This document shows, piece after piece, positions 1 to 6,988 of a DNA stretch of 9,396 nucleotides (position 1 is the stretch's first letter; each line of letters opens with the position of its first letter). The notes under the pieces were generated by a model, which made no database searches, was not told where the DNA came from, and was given only the letters and a program-made list of their open reading frames with translations. The translations under genes were made by a program, and so were the position numbers. Source of the DNA: Actinomycetota bacterium (GTDB lineage: Bacteria; Actinomycetota; Thermoleophilia; Miltoncostaeales; Miltoncostaeaceae); contig SYFI01000038.1 of NCBI GenBank assembly GCA_005800465.1, positions 1 through 9,396 on the forward strand, written 5' to 3'.

Positions 1-6
1 AACCAC

Positions 7-1080
7 ATGGGAGTCGATGGCGTGGCATACGAGGACATCCTCTACGAGACCGGCAATGGCCGGGCGATGATTACGATCAACCGTCCGGAACGCCTCAATG
101 CGTTTCGCGCCAAGACGATCCTCGAACTGGGTGAGGCGCTGGAGGCCGCTGCCGACGACGAGGCAGTGGGCGTTGTGGTGCTGACAGGGGCCGGCGAGCG
201 CGCGTTCTGCGTGGGCGGCGATGTCTCCGACCCCACCCGCACCGCTGCCGAGAAGCGCCATCTGCACACCCTGTCGCATCGCGTGGCCAATGCGATCCGC
301 AACAACGGCAAGCCGGTCATCGCCAAAGTGCGCGGCTACTGCATCGGCGGTGGCAACGAGCTCAACGTGATGTGCGACCTCACGCTCTCGGGAGAGTCCG
401 GCCGGTTCGGTCAGGCCGGCCCCAAGATCGGCTCGGCCCCTCTCTGGTGGGGATGCCAGCTCATGCCGTCGGTTGTCGGCGAGAAGAAGGCCCGCGAGAT
501 CCTCTTCCTCGTGCGCCAGTACGACGCCTATGAGGCCGAGCGCATGGGTCTCGTTAACAAGGTCGTTCCCGACGACCAGCTGGATGCTCTTGTTGACGAG
601 TGGTGCGACGAGATTCTGCGCAAGTCGCCGCAGGGTCTGCGCCTGGCCAAGATCGCCATGAACACCGCAACCGACGCGCTGTACTCGTCGGTACAGCACG
701 GGCTGGAACTCGTGGCGCTCAACCACGTGTACGGCCCGGAGCCCAAGGAGGGCATCGCGTCGTTCCAGCAGAAGCGGCCCGCCGACTGGCGGAAGTTCCG
801 CGACGGGCAGGGGCCCGACCCCGCCAGCCCATCGCTATCGGCAAAGGTCGCAAAGAAGCCCGCCGCCAAGCCCGCTGCAAAGAAGGCTCCCGTGGCCAAG
901 AAGAGGGTGGCAGCCAAGCCCGCGACCGCCAAGAGGCCCGCTGCCAAGAAGACGGTGGCAGCAAAGCCTGCAGCCAAGAAGACGGTGGCAGCAAAGCCTA
1001 CAGGCAAGAAGCCTGTGGCCAAGAAGCCAGCAGCCAAGAAGCCCGCTGCCAAGCCCGCGTCCCGCCGGACAAGCCGGTGA
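7..1080 (+). CDS. Crotonase (enoyl-CoA hydratase/isomerase) family protein, BadI/MenB-like, with histone H1-like tail
   Basis: The 357-residue protein has two parts. Residues 8-267 form a crotonase fold that acts on acyl-CoA thioesters. Visible motifs are INRPERLNAFR (24-34), the first oxyanion-hole segment AFCVGGD (66-72), the second GYCIGGGNEL (110-119), FGQAGPKIGS (134-143) and the C-terminal FQQKRPADWRKF (253-264). These resemble 2-ketocyclohexanecarboxyl-CoA hydrolase (BadI) and naphthoate synthase (MenB) more than ordinary hydratases. However, the Asp that follows GS in both families (GSFDGG or GSVDPG) is replaced by GSAPLW, so neither reaction can be assumed. Residues 272-357 are a low-complexity Ala/Lys/Pro tail, probably disordered and basic, like mycobacterial histone-like tails, and could bind nucleic acid or acidic surfaces. 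The ATG lies 6 nt inside the window, so no ribosome site can be judged, but the start matches the family N-terminus. The stop overlaps the cofG start by 4 nt. The family call is firm and the substrate unknown. Confidence 0.85.
   Translation: MGVDGVAYEDILYETGNGRAMITINRPERLNAFRAKTILELGEALEAAADDEAVGVVVLTGAGERAFCVGGDVSDPTRTAAEKRHLHTLSHRVANAIRNNGKPVIAKVRGYCIGGGNELNVMCDLTLSGESGRFGQAGPKIGSAPLWWGCQLMPSVVGEKKAREILFLVRQYDAYEAERMGLVNKVVPDDQLDALVDEWCDEILRKSPQGLRLAKIAMNTATDALYSSVQHGLELVALNHVYGPEPKEGIASFQQKRPADWRKFRDGQGPDPASPSLSAKVAKKPAAKPAAKKAPVAKKRVAAKPATAKRPAAKKTVAAKPAAKKTVAAKPTGKKPVAKKPAAKKPAAKPASRRTSR
943..999 (+). repeat. 30-bp-period tandem repeat coding the Lys-rich tail
   Basis: A 27-bp segment at 943-969 recurs identically at 973-999. 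It encodes AKKTVAAKP twice (residues 313-321 and 323-331) within the crotonase tail. Degenerate AKKP and AAKP units surround it from about 840 to 1060. Nucleotide identity, and not only protein similarity, points to recent slippage or duplication. Confidence 0.8.
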
Positions 1081-2288
1081 GCGAACTGGGTCTTGCAGCG
1101 CTCGCGCCCGCACGGCGCGAGGCCGTCGAGAAGGCGCTGTCGGGCGACCGGCTGACGCGCGCCGACTCCCTAGCACTGGCCGGCGCGACATCGGCCGAGC
1201 ACCCCGCGCTGTGGGCTGCGGCCGCGCATCTGCGCAACCTCACGTGCCCTCCCATCGTCACCTACTCCCGCAAGGTGTTCATCCCGCTCACCAATCTGTG
1301 CCGTGACGTGTGCTCGTACTGCACGTTCGCCGTCGACGAAAACAGCATCCGGGCACGCACCATGAGCCCCGATGATGTAGTGGCCATGGCGCAGGAGGCC
1401 AAGGCGCTGGGATGCAAGGAAGCCCTCTTCTGCATAGGCGATCGCCCGGAGGTGCGCTGGCCCAAGTACCGAGACATCCTCAAGGGCTTCGGGCACGACA
1501 GCACGCAGTCGTACCTAGTGGCCATGTGCCGCATGGTCATGGAAGAGACCGGCCTGCTGCCTCACCCCAACGCCGGCATCATGAGCGAGCGCGAACTGCG
1601 CGAACTGCGTGAGGTATCGCCCAGCCAGGGGATCATGCTTGAGAGCACGTCCGAGCGGCTCTGCGCCCCCGGCGGCCCCCACGAGCATGCCCCCGACAAG
1701 AAGCCGCGTACCCGGCTGGCCATGATCCGCCGTGCCGGCAAGTTGCGAATCCCCTTCACCACCGGAATCCTCATCGGCCTTGGCGAGACCGAGGATGAGC
1801 GCATCGACGCACTGCTGGCGATCCGTGACCTTCACGACGAATACGGGCACATCCAAGAAGTCATCGTGCAGAACTTCCGGGCCAAGGATGAGACGCCCAT
1901 GGCAGGCGCCGGCGAGCCCGGGCTCGTCGAACTGATGACCGCATGCGCCATCGCCCGTCTGGTGCTGGGTGTGGACATGAACATTCAGGCACCGCCCAAC
2001 CTCTCGGCGGACTACGGCCCGCTGCTGCTCACGGGTATTAACGACTGGGGTGGCGTGTCACCGGTCACGCCCGACTTCATCAATCCCGAGCGCCCCTGGC
2101 CGGACCTCGCACTGATGGCCGGCATGTGTCAGGAGGCCGGGTACCCTCTGCACGAGCGCCTCACGGTGTATCCGGAGTACGCGCTGAACGATGACTGGAT
2201 CGACCCGGCTGTGCGCCCCTACGTGCGCGCCCTGGCGAATGACGCCGGATACCCCAGAACCGAGGCCCTGGAGGCCATTTCCGTATGA
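1077..2288 (+). CDS. cofG: 7,8-didemethyl-8-hydroxy-5-deazariboflavin (FO) synthase, CofG subunit
   Basis: This is a radical SAM enzyme of 403 residues. With CofH it makes FO, the deazaflavin chromophore of F420; CofG performs the second radical step, which closes the ring. The cluster motif CRDVCSYC (75-82, CX3CX2C) should bind the SAM-cleaving 4Fe-4S centre. Other family hallmarks are YSRKVFIPLTNLC (63-75), the glycine-rich TTGILIGLGE (228-237), VIVQNFRAK (262-270), INDWGGVSPVTPDFINPERPWP (321-342, quoted only as landmarks IND, GGVSP, NPERPWP) and the ERLTVYPEY end (360-368). The GTG start at 1077 overlaps the upstream TGA as GTGA and has no clear Shine-Dalgarno sequence, which suggests translational coupling. 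The reading frame stays open far upstream inside the crotonase tail, but that part encodes Gln/Glu/Ser-rich nonsense and is out-of-frame shadow. The gene ends in a 4-nt ATGA overlap with cofH. Length fits the N-terminal half of actinobacterial FbiC. Confidence 0.96.
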   Translation: MSELGLAALAPARREAVEKALSGDRLTRADSLALAGATSAEHPALWAAAAHLRNLTCPPIVTYSRKVFIPLTNLCRDVCSYCTFAVDENSIRARTMSPDDVVAMAQEAKALGCKEALFCIGDRPEVRWPKYRDILKGFGHDSTQSYLVAMCRMVMEETGLLPHPNAGIMSERELRELREVSPSQGIMLESTSERLCAPGGPHEHAPDKKPRTRLAMIRRAGKLRIPFTTGILIGLGETEDERIDALLAIRDLHDEYGHIQEVIVQNFRAKDETPMAGAGEPGLVELMTACAIARLVLGVDMNIQAPPNLSADYGPLLLTGINDWGGVSPVTPDFINPERPWPDLALMAGMCQEAGYPLHERLTVYPEYALNDDWIDPAVRPYVRALANDAGYPRTEALEAISV

Positions 2289-2944
2289 CCGACCGCGTCA
2301 CCATCCTCCGCCTGGGCGACGACCGTGCAGATGGCGGCACCGCTCGCGAGTCATCCGTGTGGGACGACGCCTCCATCGGCACGTCGCTCTCGGCGCGCAT
2401 CCTGCCCGTGTCGCTGGGCACGCCCAATCGCGGCTGCGCCACATTTGTGACCTCATGGGATGACGCCATCGCCCTGGTGGACGACGGCGTTGACGGCGAG
2501 CGCATCACCGTCACGCACGATGCCGCGCGTGCCGACGTGCTGGATGGCCTCACCCGTTCGCGCGCCGCATTCCTTCGCACCACATCCGATCTGCTGCCCG
2601 AGGCCGTTGACCTGGCCGGCCTTCCCGCTGTGCATACGTGGGTGTCGTTGCAGGTGGCCGATCTCGACGCCGCCGTGGCAGCCGTGCGCGGTGGTGCGCG
2701 CGATCTTGTGGTGTCGGGTTGGGACGACACCGATCTGGCTGCGCTGCGCGATTCGATTCTTCCCGAGGTGCTGGTTGAGCGCACGGCGCTGCCCTTGGGC
2801 ACGCCTATCGAGGCCATGCGCGACATTGTTGCGCTGCCACTGCTCACCTGCTGGCTCTCCCAGGTTGACTGCCGTGGCGCCGCGCGCCCGCGCCATCCGT
2901 GGGCTCCCGGACGCGACATGCACCCGCCCGTGCCCGAACGGCGC
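2285..2944 (+). other. Unassigned N-terminal region of CofH (residues 1-220)
   Basis: This stretch is not part of the CofH or FbiC architecture known to me. Sequences such as HTWVSLQVADLDAAVAAV (117-134) and ARDLVVSGWDDTDLAALRD (138-156) look like alternating beta-strands and amphipathic helices, as in an alpha/beta or barrel-type fold. There is no lysine, no metal-binding cluster (Cys only at 51, 189 and 196) and no P-loop, so no catalytic type can be proposed. A Pro/Arg-rich linker (201-220) separates it from the CofH core. The frame is open without interruption and base usage resembles the neighbours, so it is likely translated. Confidence 0.6.
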
Positions 2945-4123
2945 ATGAGCAGCGAGTGGGCCGACGCCGCGTGGACCGGGGCCGACTGGACCCGCGACCT
3001 CGATCGCATCGCGCCCGACGTGGCCGCAATCCTCGAGCGCTCCCTCGCCGGTACCGCGCCGACAGTCGCCGAGATGGTGCGTCTGTTTGAGGCCCGTGGC
3101 GACGAGGTCGATGCGATCGCCCACGTGGCCGACGTATTGCGCCAGCGCACCAACGGCGACCAGGTCACCTATGTGGTCAACCGCAACATCAACTACACCA
3201 ACCAGTGTTACTTCCGGTGTGGTTTCTGTGGCTTCTCGCGCGGGCCCAAGAGCTACAATGCGCGTGAGACCCCGTACCGCATGGACCTCGACGAGGTCGT
3301 AAGCAGATCGCAGGAGGCCTGGGACAAGGGCGCCACGGAGGTATGCCTGGTGGGTGGTATCCACCCCGACTTCACGGGCGACTTCTACGCATCGGTGCTT
3401 GAGAGCATCAAGGACGCACTCCCCGAAATGCACGTGCATGCCTTCACCCCGCTTGAGGTGTGGCAGGGCGCCCACACGTTGGGCGTGCCGGTGCGCGACT
3501 ACCTGGAGCGCATGAAGGCATCGGGCCTCGGGTCGCTGCCCGGCACCGCCGCCGAGATCCTCGACGACGACGTGCGCGCGCATCTGTGCCCCGACAAGAT
3601 CCGCACGGCCGAGTGGGCCGAGGTCATGATCACCGCGCACGAGAGTGGCATCCGCGCCACCAGCACCATCATGTGCGGCCACATCGACGGCCCGGTGTCA
3701 TGGGCCAACCACTTCGAGGTGCTGCGCCAGATCCAGCGCCGCACCGGGGGCTTCACCGAGTTCATCCCCCTCCCCTTCGTGCACATGGCCTCCCCCATCT
3801 TCATTCAGGGCCGCTCGCGCCCCGGCCCCACGTGGGACGAAGTGGTGCTCATTCACGCCGTGGCCCGCATCGCATTCGATGGCCTCATCCCCAACATCCA
3901 GGCCTCGTGGGTGAAGCTTGGGCTGGAGGGCGGTGCAAACCTGCTCGATGCCGGCTGCAATGACATGGGCGGCACCCTCATGAACGAGAGCATCTCGCGC
4001 TCGTCGGGGGCCTCGCATGGCGAAGAGGTCACCGCCGACGAACTTGAAGCAGTCATCCTTGCCCATGGGCGAGTACCCGCACGGCGCAACACGCTCTACG
4101 AGATCGTGGAGACCGCCGTCTAG
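2285..4123 (+). CDS. cofH: FO synthase CofH subunit with an extra unassigned N-terminal region
   Basis: This is the partner radical SAM enzyme of CofG, joining a tyrosine-derived radical to 5-amino-6-ribitylaminouracil. The 612-residue protein is much longer than stand-alone CofH (roughly 370-400). Residues from about 221 match the C-terminal half of FbiC: a helical lead-in (230-292), TYVVNRNINYTNQC (295-308), the cluster motif CYFRCGFC (308-315), GGIHPD (357-362), HVHAFTPLEV (383-392), LPGTAAEILDD (418-428), TGGFTEFIPLPFVH (487-500), PNIQASWVKLG (536-546) and NDMGGTLMNESISR (559-572). Residues 1 to about 220 are an added region that I cannot assign. It has alternating hydrophobic strands and helices and no lysine; the first lysine of the protein is residue 322. 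The ATG at 2285 overlaps the cofG stop (ATGA), with GGAGG at 2270-2274, a 10-nt spacing. An internal start at 2945 (M221) would give a normal-length CofH but leave 660 nt of open frame unexplained. The stop overlaps the convergent reductase gene. Confidence 0.95.
   Translation: MTDRVTILRLGDDRADGGTARESSVWDDASIGTSLSARILPVSLGTPNRGCATFVTSWDDAIALVDDGVDGERITVTHDAARADVLDGLTRSRAAFLRTTSDLLPEAVDLAGLPAVHTWVSLQVADLDAAVAAVRGGARDLVVSGWDDTDLAALRDSILPEVLVERTALPLGTPIEAMRDIVALPLLTCWLSQVDCRGAARPRHPWAPGRDMHPPVPERRMSSEWADAAWTGADWTRDLDRIAPDVAAILERSLAGTAPTVAEMVRLFEARGDEVDAIAHVADVLRQRTNGDQVTYVVNRNINYTNQCYFRCGFCGFSRGPKSYNARETPYRMDLDEVVSRSQEAWDKGATEVCLVGGIHPDFTGDFYASVLESIKDALPEMHVHAFTPLEVWQGAHTLGVPVRDYLERMKASGLGSLPGTAAEILDDDVRAHLCPDKIRTAEWAEVMITAHESGIRATSTIMCGHIDGPVSWANHFEVLRQIQRRTGGFTEFIPLPFVHMASPIFIQGRSRPGPTWDEVVLIHAVARIAFDGLIPNIQASWVKLGLEGGANLLDAGCNDMGGTLMNESISRSSGASHGEEVTADELEAVILAHGRVPARRNTLYEIVETAV
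4120..4123. other. CTAG palindrome forming both stop codons of convergent genes
   Basis: Plus-strand cofH ends with TAG at 4121-4123, and the minus-strand reductase ends with TAG read from 4122 to 4120. The palindrome CTAG thus provides both stops, and no intergenic space or hairpin terminator lies between the two operons. Transcripts must end inside the opposing gene, giving antisense overlap. Confidence 0.95.
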
Positions 4124-5520
4124 TTCCTGTCGCGGTGCCGAAGGACGCGCAGCATGTTCTCCACCCGGGCGAACTTGAGTCGCGGGCGCCCGAGTTCCTC
4201 ACCCATCGCGACCTCGCGCGAGTCGAGAAACTTCCAGTCATCGAACGAGACCACCTCGCCCTGTCGCTGGGAGAGAAAACAATTGAACACCTCAGGGGAA
4301 AGCACCTGTTTGCGCATGCGTCCGGCGCGCAGGTCCTCAACGAGCATCTCCACCGTCTCCTGCGCATCGGGCTTGTTGGTGCCGATGATCCCGTTGGGGC
4401 CCCGCTTGATCCAGCCGGCCACGTACTCGCCCTCGCGGGGCTGCCCGGTAAGCGAATCGATGACACGGCCACGATCGTTGGGAATGGTCGCGGTGATTGG
4501 GTCAAACGGCACGCCGGGAAGCGCCACGCCCTGATAGCCGATGGCACGAAACACGATGTCGGCCGGAACGATCTCGTGCCGGTCGGTGGCCCGTGCGCGC
4601 AGCTCGCCGTTGTTGCCGCGGTAGAGATCGTTGTGCACCACGTCAACGCCTTCCACGCGATTGGAGCCCACGATCTCGACCGGCGACACCAGAAAGCGGA
4701 AGACGATGCGGCGGTCATGCCCCCGGTCGCCGCGCTCTGACAACTCGCGCAGCAGGTCGAGCACCTGGTCGCGCCCGCGATCGGCCGAATGGCTGGTGTC
4801 GTGCAGCGAGTGCGGGTCGAGCTGCATGTCGGCCGGATTGACGATGACGTCAATGTCGTCGCGCTCCGCCAGCTCGCGCAGCTCGCGATAGGTGAACGCG
4901 GCCTGCGCCGGGCCACGGCGACCGAGAATGGTCACCTCGCGCACCTTGTTGGCACTCAGTGCACGCAGGGCGTGGCCGCCGATGTCGGTTGCCGCCAGTT
5001 CTTTCGGGGGCAACATCAGTACCCGGGCCACATCCATTGCCACGTTGCCGTTGCCCACCACCACCACCCGCTCGCCACTGAAGTCGAACGTGAGGTTGCG
5101 CTGGTCGGGGCTCGCGTTGTACCAGCCCACAAAATCGCTGGCGCCATGGCTGCCCGGCAGGTACTCGCGTGCAATTCCAAGGCGGCGATCTGACCTGGCA
5201 CCCACGCAGTAGATGACGGCGTGGAAGTACTCGAGCAGGTCCTCATGCTCGATGTTTCGGCCGAACTCGACGTTGCCGCGGAAGCGGAACTCGGGGTTGG
5301 CCGCCACCTTGTCGAACACCCGCGTGACCGACTTGATCTTGGGGTGGTCGGGTGCCACCCCGGCGCGCACCAGACCAAAGGGCGTGGGCAGGCGGTCGAA
5401 CATCTCCACCTGCACATTCAGGTCGTCCTGCGACAGCAGGTGTTCGGCTGCGTAGAATCCTGACGGGCCCGACCCGATGATTGCCACCCGCAGTGGGTGT
5501 TCCGCGCCACCCATCGACAT
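4120..5520 (-). CDS. fprA: FprA-type ferredoxin/flavodoxin-NADP+ reductase (adrenodoxin reductase family)
   Basis: This 466-residue cytosolic FAD enzyme passes electrons between NADPH and ferredoxin or flavodoxin. The FAD dinucleotide site is VAIIGSGPSGFYAAEHL (12-28), followed by RLPTPFGLVRAGVAPDH (43-59), the strongest family signature. The NADP site is VVVVGNGNVAMDVAR (152-166), with LGRRGPAQAAFT (199-210) supplying the arginines that read the 2'-phosphate. Also present are RFLVSPVEI (275-283), FRAIGYQG (324-331) and the C-terminal FAD contact GWIKRGPNGIIGTNK (369-383). Length is close to mycobacterial FprA (about 456). The ATG at 5520 shares its A with the cofE stop (TGATG), and a second ATG lies two codons in; the upstream GGGGTGG is a weak ribosome site. 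As last gene of the cof operon it may reduce the ferredoxin needed by CofG and CofH, which is inference. Its stop shares CTAG with the convergent cofH. Confidence 0.95.
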   Translation of the reverse strand: MSMGGAEHPLRVAIIGSGPSGFYAAEHLLSQDDLNVQVEMFDRLPTPFGLVRAGVAPDHPKIKSVTRVFDKVAANPEFRFRGNVEFGRNIEHEDLLEYFHAVIYCVGARSDRRLGIAREYLPGSHGASDFVGWYNASPDQRNLTFDFSGERVVVVGNGNVAMDVARVLMLPPKELAATDIGGHALRALSANKVREVTILGRRGPAQAAFTYRELRELAERDDIDVIVNPADMQLDPHSLHDTSHSADRGRDQVLDLLRELSERGDRGHDRRIVFRFLVSPVEIVGSNRVEGVDVVHNDLYRGNNGELRARATDRHEIVPADIVFRAIGYQGVALPGVPFDPITATIPNDRGRVIDSLTGQPREGEYVAGWIKRGPNGIIGTNKPDAQETVEMLVEDLRAGRMRKQVLSPEVFNCFLSQRQGEVVSFDDWKFLDSREVAMGEELGRPRLKFARVENMLRVLRHRDRN

Positions 5521-6323
5521 CAGCGCACCACCCCATCTGCATCCGCCTCAGAGCGGAACACGTCGTGGACGGCATCGCGGACCAGATCATGGATGGACCC
5601 GGGCGACGAAGACGTCGCGAGGCCGCGCACCAGCACCGCCGGCCTGCCGGATGCCTTGCCCATCAGCATCCCCGCTGCCGCGGCGATCTCATCGCCAAGC
5701 GCCTGATCTGTTGCCACGAGCATTCTCCCCTCCCGATCCCGACCGCCACGGTGGTCGAGCACTGGTGCGAATCCCGCCACCCCCACCGCGATGTTTACGA
5801 GCCCCCTGCGGAACGCGCGGCCATGCGTGTCCGTGATGACCACCCCCACCCTTCCACGGGCGACGCGCGAAAGGGCGTGTTGTAGGCGGCGTGCGGATGC
5901 GTCGGGGTCAGTCGGTAGCAGTACGACAGTACCTTCGGCTGTATTCGAGGCATCAACGCCCGCATTGGCACACACGAACCCGAGGTTGCTCTCACACACC
6001 AGCAGCGATCGGCGGCGGCGGAGGATGCGGCGACTCTCACCCAGAATCACCTCACACAGCTCCGGGCTCTTGCCCGTCTCGGCGGCCAGATGCAGGGCCT
6101 CGTCGCCCGGCTGCACATCTGCCAGACGCACGATGCGTCCCTCGGCCTTGCTCACCGGTTTATGGGCGATGGCCACCACGTCACCGGGCTGCACACCGGC
6201 ATCGGCTGCAACCGCTGCCAGCATGGCCGGCAGGTCGTCACCGGGCCGAATCTCGGGGAGTGCACCCAGCACGGTGATACGCACCTCATCACCCGGGGCG
6301 TCGCCGAATACGCGTGAGCTCAC
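5520..6323 (-). CDS. cofE: Coenzyme F420:L-glutamate ligase (CofE), stand-alone
   Basis: CofE adds L-glutamates to F420-0 using GTP and a divalent metal, forming the polyglutamate tail. The 267 residues carry the family motifs in order: VAIAHKPVSKAEGR (50-63), GFVCANAGVDASN (115-127), LLPTDPDASARRL (135-147), ITDTHGRAFRRG (163-174), VAVG-type IAVGVAGFAPVLD (178-190), DREGR (196-200), DEIAAAAGMLMGKASGRP (211-228) and VLVRG (230-234). Length matches single-domain CofE (about 250 residues). It lacks the C-terminal FMN-binding nitroreductase domain of actinobacterial FbiB, which reduces dehydro-F420-0. The start is GTG at 6323, inside a 4-nt GTGA overlap with the cofC stop, and no good Shine-Dalgarno sequence is visible. 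The stop touches the reductase start. Co-translation with cofC and cofD is the natural reading. Confidence 0.95.
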   Translation of the reverse strand: MSSRVFGDAPGDEVRITVLGALPEIRPGDDLPAMLAAVAADAGVQPGDVVAIAHKPVSKAEGRIVRLADVQPGDEALHLAAETGKSPELCEVILGESRRILRRRRSLLVCESNLGFVCANAGVDASNTAEGTVVLLPTDPDASARRLQHALSRVARGRVGVVITDTHGRAFRRGLVNIAVGVAGFAPVLDHRGGRDREGRMLVATDQALGDEIAAAAGMLMGKASGRPAVLVRGLATSSSPGSIHDLVRDAVHDVFRSEADADGVVR

Positions 6324-6988
6324 CCGGGCGCCCCGGTGGCCGGTGCGGCGAGGCCCAGGTTCTGGAGCGCGCGGCCCGTGGCACCGGTGGGCTCGCGCCG
6401 CACCAGCTCAATCAGATCCTCCGGGGTGTCCACGTCAAGCGCGATGCCGGGATGATCCACCACCTCCACACTCACGCTGCGCACCGCCGCCTGGGCGAGA
6501 TGCAGCGCCAGCGAACCCGGTCCCAATTGGGGGTCGAGTGCATCTGCGGGCGTCATGAGCATGGCGTTGGTGCCGGTGCCATCGGCCGAGCGCGCGAGCA
6601 CAACGGCATCACCCTCCAGCGCAGCGCCAATAAGGTGATCGACGTCGGCGCTGGTGAGCAGCGGCAGGTCACTCACCACAACGAGTGCCGATTGCTCATC
6701 GAGTGCCTCGAGGCCGAGCGCCACCGCCGGGTTCATGCCCTCGGGCGGGTCGTGATCGGCCACTGTGCGTGCACCCACGCTCTCGGCCACTGCGCGGGCA
6801 CGGGGATCTGAGGTGACCACCACGATCTGTCCCACCCGCGTGCTTCCCGCCAGCGCCGCCAGTACGTCGCCCAGCATGGCCGACTGCAATACCCGGCGCT
6901 CGCCGCGATCGAGTACGCGCGACAACCGGCCCAGCGCGTACCCCAGGCGCTTTACCGGCACCACGGCACCCACATACTGAATGGGCAT
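6320..6988 (-). CDS. cofC: Phospholactate/phosphoenolpyruvate guanylyltransferase (CofC/FbiD)
   Basis: CofC condenses GTP with a phosphorylated three-carbon acid to give the GDP-linked donor used by CofD. The acid is 2-phospholactate in archaea, phosphoenolpyruvate in mycobacteria and 3-phosphoglycerate in some proteobacteria. The 222-residue protein is a nucleotidyltransferase fold: VVPVKRL at 9-15, MLGDVLAAL (38-46), VVVTSD (56-61), the metal-binding SDLPLL (106-111), GTGTNAML (137-144), GPGSLALHL (156-164) and LDVDTPEDL (184-192). Two family positions differ. The lysine of the usual AK(S/T)RL segment is Leu19 here (YALGRL), and the usual GDLP reads SDLP. The ATG at 6988 shares one base with the cofD stop (TGATG), with a weak CGGGG upstream. 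The substrate cannot be told from sequence. The last 25 residues, rich in Ala, Gly and Pro, are probably disordered. Confidence 0.92.
   Translation of the reverse strand: MPIQYVGAVVPVKRLGYALGRLSRVLDRGERRVLQSAMLGDVLAALAGSTRVGQIVVVTSDPRARAVAESVGARTVADHDPPEGMNPAVALGLEALDEQSALVVVSDLPLLTSADVDHLIGAALEGDAVVLARSADGTGTNAMLMTPADALDPQLGPGSLALHLAQAAVRSVSVEVVDHPGIALDVDTPEDLIELVRREPTGATGRALQNLGLAAPATGAPG

Noticed and set aside
528..1052. Minus-strand open frame rich in Gly/Ala/Phe/Leu opposite the tail
   Set aside because: It is the antisense of the AKKP repeats, gives a low-complexity sequence with no family features, and overlaps a well-supported gene.
600..1076. Open frame extending cofG far upstream through the crotonase gene
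   Set aside because: The translation is Gln/Glu/Gly/Ser-rich and repetitive because it reads the Lys-rich tail out of frame. The CofG homology starts just after the GTG at 1077.
7..1080. Label of the crotonase as naphthoate synthase (menB)
   Set aside because: The overall sequence is MenB/BadI-like, but the key Asp after GPKxGS is Pro, so the specific function is not supported.
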